Assembly (NCBI GenBank): GCA_037962975.1
Contig: CM075673.1
Span: 151,424,667-151,488,666, forward strand
Length of the DNA stretch: 64,000 bases
Direction of reading: 5' to 3'
From: Clitoria ternatea
Taxonomy: Eukaryota > Streptophyta > Magnoliopsida > Fabales > Fabaceae
Positions 1 to 10,569 of this stretch are shown in pieces (the first letter of the stretch is position 1; each line of letters begins with the position of its first letter). The translations under genes and the position numbers were made by a program. The notes under the pieces are model-generated. The model saw only the letters and a list, made by a program, of their open reading frames with translations. It was not told the origin of the DNA and searched no databases.

Positions 1-2109
1 ACTCAATCAATGGATCAGTCCATGCCTTCTTACTAATCTAATGAGGATGAGTATGGATTTGGTCTTTCTCACCCCCTTCCTAGCCTTCCAGAGCATGTCG
101 CTCAGTGATCGTTGTATCCTTACCACATTAAAGGCCTTTTTTTTATCTTATCCATGTGAACATTATCAAATTTCACATACTTCTAGAAAGAGAACAAAAA
201 TTAATTAAACAATTTTACAATAAGGCAATTAAATTTTCTATTAAACATGTAAGAGTTTTGAAGATACATATGAGCCATTTGTCCCATCAAAGCTTCCAGA
301 CTTCCCTAGAAACCTCACTCTACTTCGGCCACCCACTACAAAATTGTGAGTGAATCACCTTGCAAAGGCAAAACATCCCCCAAGCTTTTAGGGGTAAATG
401 AACTAAACTCAAAAAAGAAAAACACACATTAATTACAAAAATATATATGTGAAACAAAATTAGTAAATGTATATTTTAAAAGCTCAAATTTATCGTCGTG
501 ACTAGGATCGCGATGAGAGACCAACAAATAAACGAGTCTCCAAAAAATGGTTTAAAAATGGAGTTTCCCACTATATTTATTTTTTGAGAAAAAACATCGG
601 GAAAACTTATTAAGACACTGGTAACTAAAATGAGATTTTTGAGTTTGAGAATCAAATTACAGGTGAGTAAAGTATTAGCACCTCATATTATCCATTGTAA
701 AATGGTTACTTCAAATTGATTACGCATATTTTAAATAGCCAAAGATTAGTTTAACCTTTAAAGATAATAAAAAGGAATGACAAGAGTAGGCATAAAACAA
801 CAAAGGAATGGTGGAGTTTAAAGCAAGGTTAACATGATGTCTTGTCTAAATTAATCTCATTTTCATGATGAAAGCTTTTTTGATTATAGCGTAGTTGGAA
901 TGAGTGCAGTATTAACAAGATTTCTCATTTAAGATAACCCCACCTTCCACAGTAAAAAGAAGCAAGCACATATTGATTTAAAATGAACTTTTGTTAAAAA
1001 GTGAAGAGCAAGATCAACATCAACATCGACATGACATCTCATTGGAATTAAACTCAACCTTTTGTATGACAACTTACGAATAAAACAAATGCTTTAGAAG
1101 CGAAGGACTTTTCAAAAAAAGGAATGACGATAACAAGATGTCTCATCTAAATTAGTCATTCATCATGACAATGAAACTTAACGACGAATGAAAGAGTTGC
1201 TTCAATAAACTAAAGTATGCGTAATAAAATATATGGCTTGAGGAATAATAAGTAAAATAAGATGAATAAATGAGATAAGCAAAGGAAAGAGAGCAAAAGC
1301 AGGCGGAAACATACAAAAGAGTTTACATGTAAGAGGCCTCTTGCCTAGGCGAGTGGGAGGCAAAAACCATAAAGAGGTTATTCACCTAGGTGAAAATGGC
1401 TTGCCTAGGCGAATTAATCAACAGAACACACATTTTGCATTTCAAACTCAAAAAACAAGCCCTGAACATGGTTTCTCAGAACTTATTTGTTTAAAACCTT
1501 AGGTCTTACAATGGCAAAAATAATGTACAAGCCTTAATCGCATCTATATCAACATTCTTAAAGCATTATAAGATATGTACAAGTATAACATGTTATGAAA
1601 GAGGGGAAATAACAAAGCTCTCTAATGATTCAAGTTGGAAACATAACAAAGGCCATATGAGGGGCATTAAACAACTATATTTAGGTGCTAATACAGATTC
1701 ATATAATTAAAATACCCTGAGTCTAAACAAATCATTTGAAAAAGGACGTATGTAAAACTTGGTAGGAACATGTTCATTAAATTACATCACCATCACCATG
1801 AATATAAATTATTAAAGAAACAAAGATACAAGTATCCCTTAGGAAGAGGTTTATAGCTTACCATTAAACAAAGATGTTACAAAAAATCAAATCCCCCAAT
1901 TCTCTTTGTTTTTTCTAATGGGTGAAAGTATTGTAATTCTAAGGTACAAAGGGAAGGTTTCATTCTCTTTTCTCACTACTACAAGTAAGAATGCTCTCAA
2001 GACCTAGCTCTCAAAACTGATTCTCCAATGAAGATTGTAGAAGAAAAAATGTTACTCTCAAGAGCCAAATGCCAATGCCTCATCTTCATCACCACATTTT
2101 TTATAAAAC
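1..2109 (-). repeat. Probable distal part of a Tat-type gypsy LTR
   Basis: No host gene is visible here. The stretch continues from the better supported LTR segment at 2110-2571 and reads like non-coding LTR sequence. It carries palindromic CCTAGG motifs at 1341-1352, 1381-1394 and 1401-1412, which recur in the LTR segments at 2449-2460 and 5199-5212. The second LTR copy is truncated, so the outer end of this LTR cannot be fixed by comparison, and no target-site duplication was found. The small ORF at 156-353 has no recognisable content. The assignment is inferred from continuity. Confidence 0.4.
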
Positions 2110-2571
2110 ACAGAAGACGTCTTGGGCTCTTGTGTCTTAGCTGTGGCCAATAGGGGAGGTCTTCTACTTGAGTCTCTCCCGTTTCCTCTTCCATGCTCTA
2201 ACGTTCTTCTCCAGACCTCTTCCTTTTTGAAACTCCAACTCTAAATGCCACATTTTACCTGTGAAAAAGGTTCCTTCAGTGCTTCACTCTTTTTCCCCTC
2301 ATGTAGATAGGTAGGGGTGATCTTTGCCCATGGGAAAAGAGGAGATTAGGGCATCAAGGCTAAAAAGGAATGCCAAAGTCCTTTTGGACAAAAAGGGGAG
2401 CCTTGACTCACCTTTTCCCACTTTTTTAGTTTTCGAAACTTGCAACGTTTGCCTAGGCGAATTAGTAAAAAATTTACGGTCTCTCCTAGGCAAGGTGTTT
2501 CACTTTTTTTTTTAATGCATTTTCTTTCTTTTTTTTTGAAACATTTTGGGTAAGATGAAAATTAGTGTTCA
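2110..2571 (-). repeat. 3' LTR, segment shared with the second LTR copy
   Basis: This segment matches 4815-5307 over nearly 0.5 kb in the same orientation, including the runs around TTGGGCTCTTGTG and AATGCCAAAGTCC and the final AGTGTTCA. On the minus strand the LTR starts with TGAACACT at 2571, directly after a purine-rich tract. That places it at the 3' end of a minus-strand element. The two copies differ at many positions and by small indels, so the element is not young. Confidence 0.75.
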
Positions 2572-2594
2572 TAACTGCCCCTCTTTACTTATTT
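2572..2594 (-). other. Polypurine tract of the Tat-like element
   Basis: On the minus strand this reads as a purine run (AAGTAAAGAGGGGCAG) ending within a few bases of the LTR start TGAACACT at 2571. Such a tract primes plus-strand DNA synthesis in LTR retrotransposons. Its position fixes the element's orientation and the inner border of the 3' LTR. Confidence 0.65.
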
Positions 2595-2859
2595 TTTGTG
2601 GGAATATAAACATGTATTCTTCTTGCCATTGTGGATAAAAAGTAAAGTCATGAACAATGAATAAGGTAATGAAAACTGAGCTCTTGAAATTTAAAAAAAA
2701 AGGAAGACCTACAGGTGGGCCTCTAAAACTTGGCATGGCAAGATCACTAGGGATAATGAACCTCTGAAAGAAAGCCTAGGGGTGGTTACCTATGGCCCTA
2801 AATATAAAATCCTTCTAGGAAAAAGTGTGTTTTGACAAAAAAAACCTAAAATGAAAACC

Positions 2860-3190
2860 TTTTTGAAGTTTCTAAAAAGAAAAGCTACCTTTGGCAATGA
2901 AATGCAAGGAACACTGTCTCCAATAAAGGTTTCGAAAGGATGCCATCTTTGGCGAATTCTTTTTTAAGAAGATGCCTTCTTCGGCAAAAGTTAAAAGTGC
3001 CCTTGTTGGTGAAAATTTAGAAGGATGCCATCTTTGGCAAGGTTTGAAATGGATGCGATTTTTGGCGAGAATTTTTAAAGGAAGCCATCTCTAGTGAAAA
3101 TTTGAAAAGATGTCATCTTTGGTGAAAATTCAAAAGGGTGTCATCTCTAGTGAAATTTAAAAGGGTGTCATCTATGGTGGGGTTTGAAAG
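2860..3190 (-). repeat. Degenerate tandem repeat in the 3' UTR of the gypsy element
   Basis: About nine to ten imperfect copies of a unit of roughly 31-36 bp lie head to tail. Each is built around GATGCCATCTTTGGYGAAAA followed by TTTGAAA. Units closest to 3190 are most alike (GGTGTCATCTCTAGTGAAA). The array sits between the integrase remnant and the polypurine tract, the hypervariable 3' untranslated region where Tat-lineage gypsy elements are known to carry tandem repeats. Confidence 0.7.
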
Positions 3191-4009
3191 AAAAGAAATA
3201 GTTATCCTTGGCAAATGAGGCATGAGAAGCCTTGACGAGGAAGTATGACCGTCGTATCAAACTGCAAAAGAGGGTAAGTGATGTAAAAATATAATGCATG
3301 AAAGTTTAAATCGTATTCAAAACCAGGAGAGCCCTTTGGGATTGTAACCTTTACAGACCCAAGGGTGACTCATGGATGAAACAAAACAGACAAAAGAGAT
3401 GTTGTTTCTGAGCGCGTATCTTGTAAAATCACTATGATGCCTTATTTAGGATAAATTTGAACTTGAGTAGTGAGGATATCTTACTCTCATGAATTTAAAT
3501 TACTATAACTTATTTTTATTTTTTGTCATTTCATTTTATTTATCACATGTTTAACATATCAATATAACTCATCATATAATTACACATTAAGGGAAATATA
3601 TTATTCATGTATACCAAGTGGGTACAGTGAAAGGCGTAAGGGGAAAAGCAAAGGAAACAAATTAGTTAAAAGAGATAGGTTAAAAATGGGCAAAGTGGGG
3701 ATGGCCTACAAATCCTCTAATGACTCTTTGAGAACAACATACATTACAATCTCATATCATGACTTTGAGTGCACCCTTCGAATCAGCTTCTAAAGATGAG
3801 AGTCAACTTCACTTCGTGTGCCCCAGTTTTTCCTTGCATTGCCCATGAGATTTTGGCCATATTACTAGAATCTATGACCTTAATTTTTTCCTAGGTCATC
3901 CTTTTAGGCTTTTAACCTATCGAGTCACTCGTAAACTTTTGTCTAGGTTACCTTTTCAGGTTTTTGACCTAGTAAGCTTCTCTTTTTTTCTTTTCTTATT
4001 TTTAGGCAC
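3191..4009 (-). other. Non-coding internal region of the gypsy element
   Basis: Between the tandem array and the integrase remnant no coding content is recognisable. Around 3890-3980 a phrase meaning CCTAGGTCA...TTTTAGG...TTTAACCTA occurs twice in slightly different form, so local duplication has also happened here. Most likely this is the 3' untranslated part of the same element. Confidence 0.4.
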
Positions 4010-4815
4010 AACATCTCTTGACTATATCTATATTGATTGGCAGTAAATTCTCATTGTCCATGTTAGTCAAAACCAAAGCCCCTCTGAAAAATGCCTTTTT
4101 CATGATGTATGGCCCCTCATAGTTAGGAGTCTATTTGCCCTGGTGATCTTTTTGGATTGATAGAATCTTCTTTAAGACCAAATCCCATTCTTGGAATTGT
4201 TGAGGACGCATATTCTTTTTGTGAGCCTTCTTCATGCGTCATTGATATAGCTGGCTATGGCAAAGGGTAGTCAACATCTTTCCATCAATTATGTTTAATT
4301 GACCATATCTAGCTTGGACCCATACGACTTCTTTCAACTTCGTTTCCATGATTACCCTTAGAGAAGGGATTTCTACTTCAATGGGAAAAATTGTTTCCAT
4401 GTTGTACACCAAAAAGAATGGGGTAGCCCCGATAGAGGCTTGAAGTGAAGTATGATACCCATGCAAAGCAAAAGAGAGCATCTCACTCCAGTCCTTGTAA
4501 GTTACAACTATTTTTTACACGATCTTTGTAATGCTCTTGTTTACAGCCTCAATTTCCCTATTCATCTTTAGTTGATACAGAGAATAGTTGAGGTGTTATA
4601 TTTTGAAGTTCTCACACAACTCCCTCATCATCTTGTTGTTTAGATTCACGCCATTGTTAGTGATGATCTAGCTTGGTATACCATATCAACATATAAGCTC
4701 CCTCTTGACGAATCTAACCATGACACCCCTCATGACATTAATGTAGGAAAAGGACTTAAACCACTTGGTGAAATAATTGATGGTGACCAAAATGAAACAG
4801 TGCCCATTTGATGTT
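4010..4815 (-). pseudogene. Ty3/gypsy (Tat lineage) integrase remnant
   Basis: Read on the minus strand from 4812 downward, this encodes the integrase core and C-terminal part of a gypsy polyprotein. Visible motifs are SNGHCFILVTINYFTKW, then ELCENFKI, KDWSEMLSFALHGYHTS, GATPFFLVYNMETIFPIEVE, then QEWDLVLKKI and TPNYEGPYIMKKAF. Tat-lineage integrases normally have Asp in the DYFTKW and TDNG positions. Here both read Asn (INYFTKW, TNNG), while the Glu of the third position survives. Several in-frame stops are present. The N-terminal zinc domain and everything upstream (gag, protease, RT, RNase H) are missing, because at about 4816 the reading frame runs straight into LTR sequence. It is not functional. 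The family call is confident and the lineage call good. Confidence 0.85.
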
Positions 4816-5307
4816 TTGGGCTCTTGTGTCCTAGCTACGAGTAAAGGAGGGGGTCTTCTCGTTAAGCCTCTCCATTTTTCTCTTCCATGCTCCAATGTTC
4901 TTCTCTAGGCCTTTTCCTTTTCCAAGTCTGAAACTCTAGCTCTAAATCTTGTTTAACCTATTAAAAGGGTTCCTTTAGTGTTTCACTTTTTTGCCTCTCA
5001 TGTAGAAAAATAGGGCTGATCTTTGCCCATTGGAAAAAGATAAGATTAGGGCATTAGGGCTAAAAAGGAATGCCAAAGTCCTTTTAGGTAAAAGATGGAG
5101 CCCTGACTCAACTTTTTCCACTTCTTTAGCTTTTGGAACTCGCAGCATTCTCTTGGATGTAATGGCTCGCATAGGCAAATTCACAAAAAATTCGTGATCT
5201 CGCCTAGGCAAGCTATTTCACCATTTTTTCTTTTTTTCAAAATGTATTTTCTTTCTTTCTTTTTTCTTTTTTAGAAATATTTTGGGCAGGACAAAAATCA
5301 GTGTTCA
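4816..5307 (-). repeat. Truncated 5' LTR fused to integrase
   Basis: This is the second copy of the LTR segment at 2110-2571. On the minus strand it starts with TGAACACT at 5307 and runs about 490 bp before breaking into integrase sequence. The break lies at TTGGGCTC (4816-4823), which is read both as LTR (compare 2123-2130) and as the Glu-Pro-Lys codons of the integrase. An LTR normally does not abut integrase, so gag and most of pol were deleted, probably through this short shared sequence. The base after the LTR is not part of a recognised target-site duplication. Confidence 0.75.
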
Positions 5308-6259
5308 TACGTACCACTTATGGTAGGCATAAGAACCTATTCCCTATCTGCATCTCAGGGTTATACATCCTCACATTGGCACTCTAGCCCTTGAGGCGGA
5401 TCCTATGGTAGTTAATCCTTAACCATCTAGCAGCACTCATCCTCCTAGATGAGATCATCCAGATCAAGGTTAGTCGAGCTAAAGGAGTCAGTATTGTCCT
5501 CCTCTTTCATACATTATTGAGCCTTGCTTACATAGAGCAGTGGTAGGACCCGGCCTGATATGGGCATCATATCGATCTCTGGTTCATTACGCAATCGCTA
5601 ACCTCTAAGTGATAAAAATCGAATGGTTGAGTCTCCCGCACTACTTATCAAGTTGGTAGACTCTTTTCAAGCTACCACCTTGAATAACTGGGATATTCCC
5701 CTTCCTTTGCTACTTGCGATCCCAATCATTATGCTTACAATTATCCATATGGTAATAAATAAAACCTTAACAAATATATAAAAATAATTCTAAACTAATC
5801 TTGACACTACCCCTATTTCCTTTTCCTTGTGATGTTATTCCACATCATTAGCAAATTGTTACTCAACATTGATTTCAAATAGGTCAAAGTTATCAACGAG
5901 TTATGTTATAGCGGTGCTAGTTGTTTCAACAACCATATCATGTTTCAATTTTTTAAAATTTCACCTCCTTGTCAGTTCAAACTTAGTAATTGGGTTTGGA
6001 ACCAACCTTGTACAAACGAAATATAACCTCACTTTTACCTAAAATCTTGCATTTACATCTCACTTATGGACACTTTGTACAAACCTCTAAAGAATAATAG
6101 GGTTATTCCATAACTTTATTAAAAAAACTTACTCCTAACAAACTTAATCTTTAGACAAATTCTATCATATATCTACAAATTGTCCATCATAAGATTTGCA
6201 TTACTAATACATTACTAAGTTATAACACATGTATGTTGTATTATTCAAACTTGCACAAC
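5308..6259. other. Intergenic, nothing recognised
   Basis: No ORF of note and no clear repeat boundary. The segment 5330-5760 has a higher GC content and looks like eroded coding sequence on either strand, but stops occur in every frame and no family motif was found. Confidence 0.4.
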
Positions 6260-6600
6260 AAACTTTATAATTCTAAACTCAAATTTTCTATATTTTAAAT
6301 TAATATATTTTAAATTTTATAATTTTAAACTTCAAAGTTTAAGATTGTGAGTTTTAAAATTCTATATTTCTATATTTTAAATTAATATGTTTGAATTTCT
6401 AAATTTTATAATTTTAAACGTCTAATTTTTAAGATTTCAATTTTAGAATTCTTTAAATTAGCATTTTTAAATTAAAAATATAAAACTAAATTTCTAAATT
6501 TCACTATTTTAAACTTTTAAATTTTAAGATTCTAACTTTTAAATTTTATATTTTTAAATTACTAAAATTCTAATTTCTAATGAGCCTAATATAAATGATT
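6260..6600. repeat. AT-rich degenerate tandem repeat
   Basis: A phrase of about 85-90 bp, built on TATTTTAAATTAATAT then TTTTATAATTTTAAAC, returns around 6290, 6372 and more weakly around 6450 and 6540. Composition is almost entirely A and T. No coding potential. Confidence 0.55.
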
Positions 6601-7984
6601 TTTCTTAGAGATCTCTAATGTTATATTTTATCTTAACACATTAACTTTGAAGTCCAATAGGAAAAATATCTATATTCTCAAAAGTATTTTAGTGTGAATC
6701 ATTTATCCTAGAATTCTTACAAGTATCATAATAAATTTTAAAACATAACATTACGGGAGGTAAAATGGTCACTAACCTTGAAAAAAAAAGTAAAATTTGA
6801 TATGTTGAAAGCACTTACTTTTTCACCACGAATACAATGCAATTAATGAGATAGGAAATGGTTCCCAAACAACCCAAAGGAACTTTAGGTTGAAAGAAAA
6901 GTGAACAGAAGTTTTGAAATGGGTGTGGAAATAAAGGGGACGTTGATCTAATATTCAAATTCAACGTTTGTCATGACTGATATTTAATTTTGTTTCTAAA
7001 TCCTAGTCATCCATGTTGGACCGACTATAAATCACATTCCTTGATGTGTGTGTCTGACAAGGCCGACTTAACATATGGCGCCATTTCAAATTCTAGGTCC
7101 ATAGTGTTTGCTAACACTAGGTAGCTTCGACAATGAAGCAACACTATATGTAAGACTCTAAAAATAATTTTTCTAGTAGTGAATTTATGTTACCTTTTTA
7201 TAGGCTCATGAGGTGAGGCGGGGGTACCCAATGAAATCTTCCTCATTACACACACATGTAAGGTGGGTGAGTGGGTTGAAAAAAGTGGAATCGACACCTA
7301 CATAAGTAACAAGTTATTTATTATTTATTTTTCTTATAAATTTCTTTGTTTACCAATGTTAACTTTTTTAACCAACAAGCCTATCAGGAAAGGATTGTTG
7401 AGCTTGCTTCAGACCGAAGTCAAGTGGAACAGGCGACTGAGATCAACGTCTAGAGTGGTCATGCAAAGAATCATAGTTAATTCCTATGAGCAACCTAAGA
7501 AACATTAACTTAAATAAGGTAAAAGAAACAAACTTGGATACTAAACAAAGTTCTGGTAAGTTAAAAATGTTCCTTTTGATCTCACAAACATAGATGTATG
7601 AACGATTCTCCAAACAAAGAGTTCATGAAAAAAAGAAAAAGCAAAAGGAAGATCTTAGGATTTAGAGGAAAAAACAGAGGAACGAATTAAAGGGAAATGG
7701 AAATATGGGAGATTGTTAGTACATGGTTGAATTTAAAAGGGCTTGTCTTGGCGTGCCCAGCAAAAATCCCATTTAAAATTGATGCAAACTTTATGCGCCA
7801 AAGGTTGATGTTTCATTTAGATGCCATAATGTGTCCATTTTGTATTACCATGTGTCAATGTAAAGTATGGAGGTATAAATATGACATTTTTGTCACATAT
7901 CCCCCTCAATCAACTGAGCTTGATCTGTTAATAATGCAATCACTATATGAATATCATTATTATACTATTGAATATCACTATATA
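6601..7984. other. Intergenic, nothing recognised
   Basis: Short ORFs at 7263-7508 and 7697-8002 have no recognisable domain, unbiased codon use and no neighbouring exon signals. The second runs into the MITE that follows. Treated as non-genic. Confidence 0.45.
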
Positions 7985-8205
7985 AAAGACTTTTTTAGGT
8001 GAGAATGAAAAGAATAAATTTGAACCGTTGGATCTTATTATAGGTGGTCGAGAATTAAAATATTTTGATTATGTGATTTTTTTAAAAAGTCACGTGACTT
8101 TTTAAGTGATTATGTGAGTTTGAAAAACTTTTAATCATGACCATCCATGTATGATTGTACGACCTAAATTTGTCCCTCTCATTCTCACCTAAGAGAACTT
8201 TTTTC
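7985..8205. mobile_element. MITE copy A
   Basis: The ends are inverted repeats: AAAGACTTTTTTAGGTGAGAATG at the left and, reverse complemented, AAAGTTCTCTTAGGTGAGAATG at the right. Inside are AAAGTCACGTGACTTTTTAAGTGATTA-type sequence and ACCATCCATGTATG, both repeated in copy B. About 220 bp, no coding capacity. The terminal style suits a Mutator-like or unclassified MITE; no clean target-site duplication was found. Confidence 0.65.
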
Positions 8206-8225
8206 ATAAAATATATCTCATATAT

Positions 8226-8432
8226 ATAAAGAGATGGTGTCTCATATGACAAAGGTTCTCTTATGTGAGAGTGAGAGTAGCGAGATTAATCATGTGTTTT
8301 TTAAAAAGTCATGTGACGTTTTAAGTGATTAAGTGACTTGAAAAAAATTTAATCTCAACCATCCATGTATGGTTATACGGTCAAAATTCATTCCCCCACT
8401 CTCATATAAGATAACTTTTCTCAAAAGATGCA

Positions 8433-8440
<8 letters not shown>
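8226..8440. mobile_element. MITE copy B, same family as copy A
   Basis: Inverted ends read GTTCTCTTATGTGAGAGTG near 8255 and, from the other side, GTTATCTTATATGAGAGTG near 8415. The interior matches copy A in the same orientation (AAAGTCATGTGACGTTTTAAG, ACCATCCATGTATGGTTATACGG). The two copies therefore lie in tandem, only about 20-50 bp apart. Confidence 0.65.

Positions 8441-8507
<67 letters not shown>
8439..8507. repeat. (AT)n microsatellite
   Basis: An uninterrupted alternating A-T run of 69 bp between MITE copy B and the larger inverted-repeat element. Confidence 0.95.
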
Positions 8508-8509
<2 letters not shown>

Positions 8510-9305
8510 TAGAATGTTATTTTTATGTGAGAATAGGCGATGATTATCATCCTTTTAGATCAAATTAAATGGTTGATAGACATTATTAAAACACTACCGA
8601 ATAACTCTTCCGGTCATAAACATAACAATAATATCTCATTAAATGGTTTGGATTAAATTTCAAATTATATACCTAATTTATATATTTGTATATTATTGAT
8701 AATTAATCGCACTGCTGCATAAAAAACATATCTCTACTTAACCATTATTATACAAGTCCGGACTTTTTTATGAGAGCCCACAATCCGGATTATATATCTT
8801 TTCTGTATATGTTATGATGAGTTTTAGAATCCAATTTCATTCTAAGAGTCAGAAGTTTTACTTTGTGATTGAAACTGAAATTTTCTTGCAAATAGAATAT
8901 TAATTGTTATGTACTTCTGATTAAATTTCTTCAGAGTTTTTACCACCAATGAATTTTTGTACTCGTTTAGGTCATTCTAAAAGTCAAAATATTTATTTTA
9001 TTATTGAAATTGAATTCTTTGTACAAATAAAATATTTGTATGTAATTTTAATTCAATTTGTTTAGAATATTTACGACAAACAACTAAGATGGAATCAATA
9101 TATGAATTAGGTATGTAATTTAAAATTTAATCCAAATCATTTAATTTGATCTGATGAGACATTATTGTTATTTTTATGGGAAATTTAACAAAGAATTTAA
9201 TCTAATTATGAAATTTGAGTAATATGTAGATGAATTACATCTATTTTAATCTTAACCATTTAATTTGATTAAGAATTACTATTTTCATACTCACGTTAAA
9301 ATAGC
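8508..9305. mobile_element. Fold-back element with long inverted ends
   Basis: The left arm (from 8508, with TTTTTATGTGAGAATAGG) and the right arm (ending near 9305, reverse complement TTTTAACGTGAGTATG) are inverted copies. Pairing continues inward past AACAATAATATCTCAT / AATAATGTCTCATC and ATTATATACCTAATT / ATTACATACCTAATT, giving arms of about 180-200 bp. The centre holds two direct repeats of roughly 130 bp, starting near 8820 and 8962. The outermost motif GTGAGAAT resembles that of MITE copies A and B. It is flanked by TA repeats on both sides, so any target duplication is hidden. Confidence 0.65.
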
Positions 9306-10569
9306 GTGTATATATATATATATAAAAAAATAATTTTATAATAATTATTTATTATTTTTAAATCGTAATATTGTCTAATAATATGGCTACATTTAATTGT
9401 AACAATCAGCCCCACGTGAGATTTTGGATATAGACGCAATATTAATAGGACCCACAACTATACGTATCGTTATTGTATATTATGCAAGACTCAATGCACC
9501 ATTTATGGGAAAGAGTCAAAGAGGGGAACACCTATGATTTGTACAGAGAAAATAGTATAACATGCATATCCTGTACAAAGTAACAAAGAAGAGAGAAAAA
9601 ATATGAAATCAAATGAATAATATAATAAATGTAATGGGGATAAAGATAAATAACAAACATATTGTATGAATTATTATATAACTTAATTATGTGAACAATT
9701 TAATATTTTCCGTTTGTATATATGAACGTGATGAAAATTGAAATTAAAAAAATGTTATACAACTGTTGTATATATATTTTAAGCATATGAATAATATCTG
9801 TTTTGTGTAAGCAATTAGGTTGGCTGGAAGCCTCTTTATTGAATTTCACTAATCTAATTTTTTTTTCCAGTTTCATTAAGACTTAAACTTATATAATACA
9901 ACAACTTACATACTTTGTTGAATTAATTTCATTGATGTATTATTTATGTTTATAATATACACAATTTTTTAAACAAATTATATTTACAAAATAAATATTT
10001 TAATTGAGATTAATAATAAAATAATGCTCAACGACCTTTTGGGATGGATAGAAATTAATTGCCTCCAAATTTATATTATATTATCAGTTGGATATTTTCC
10101 CCTTAATTATCCACCAATATTACTTTAATTAACAAGAAATTATCTTATCCAGGCATGGTAGTATTTTGCATAATTTTTTTAATTAATATTCATTAACCTT
10201 AAACATTAATTTCGGAAAGGAAGGAAGATATATGTCAGCATTATCTATTATTGGTGGGTATCATCTTATCCTAAAATTCCTAATCATCAATTGAGAATTG
10301 ACAAGTTGTGAAGAAATAATAGGAACAATAATAATAGTAATAGTAGAAGAGAATTGATGCAACACAGAGCGCCAAGTGAGAGTGGTTACTGGCTCGTGTT
10401 ACAAGGAGATGAATGACCCACAACAGAGAAAGAAATTAAGGCGACAAAATAATTGAAAGGGGAAGAAACAAACAAACAAAACGGAAAGTGGCGCGCAAGA
10501 AGACGTTGCTTTGCTGCTCTCGCGGGGTTGTTGCGGAAGAGATGCATGCATGCGCGCGCGAATTGCTTC
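9306..10569. other. Intergenic, 3' flank of the PKS gene
   Basis: AT-rich, with a (TA)n run at 9306-9324 and no recognised gene. The part below 10570 should hold the 3' UTR and polyadenylation region of the PKS gene on the minus strand, but no single signal stands out. Confidence 0.5.

Noticed and set aside
2324..2515. ORF pair on both strands at 2299-2515 and its relative at 4975-5211
   Set aside because: Both are LTR sequence, and the similarity between them is explained by the LTR pair, not by a duplicated gene.
7697..8002. 101-codon ORF with Cys/Tyr-rich end
   Set aside because: It extends into MITE copy A and has no conserved feature.
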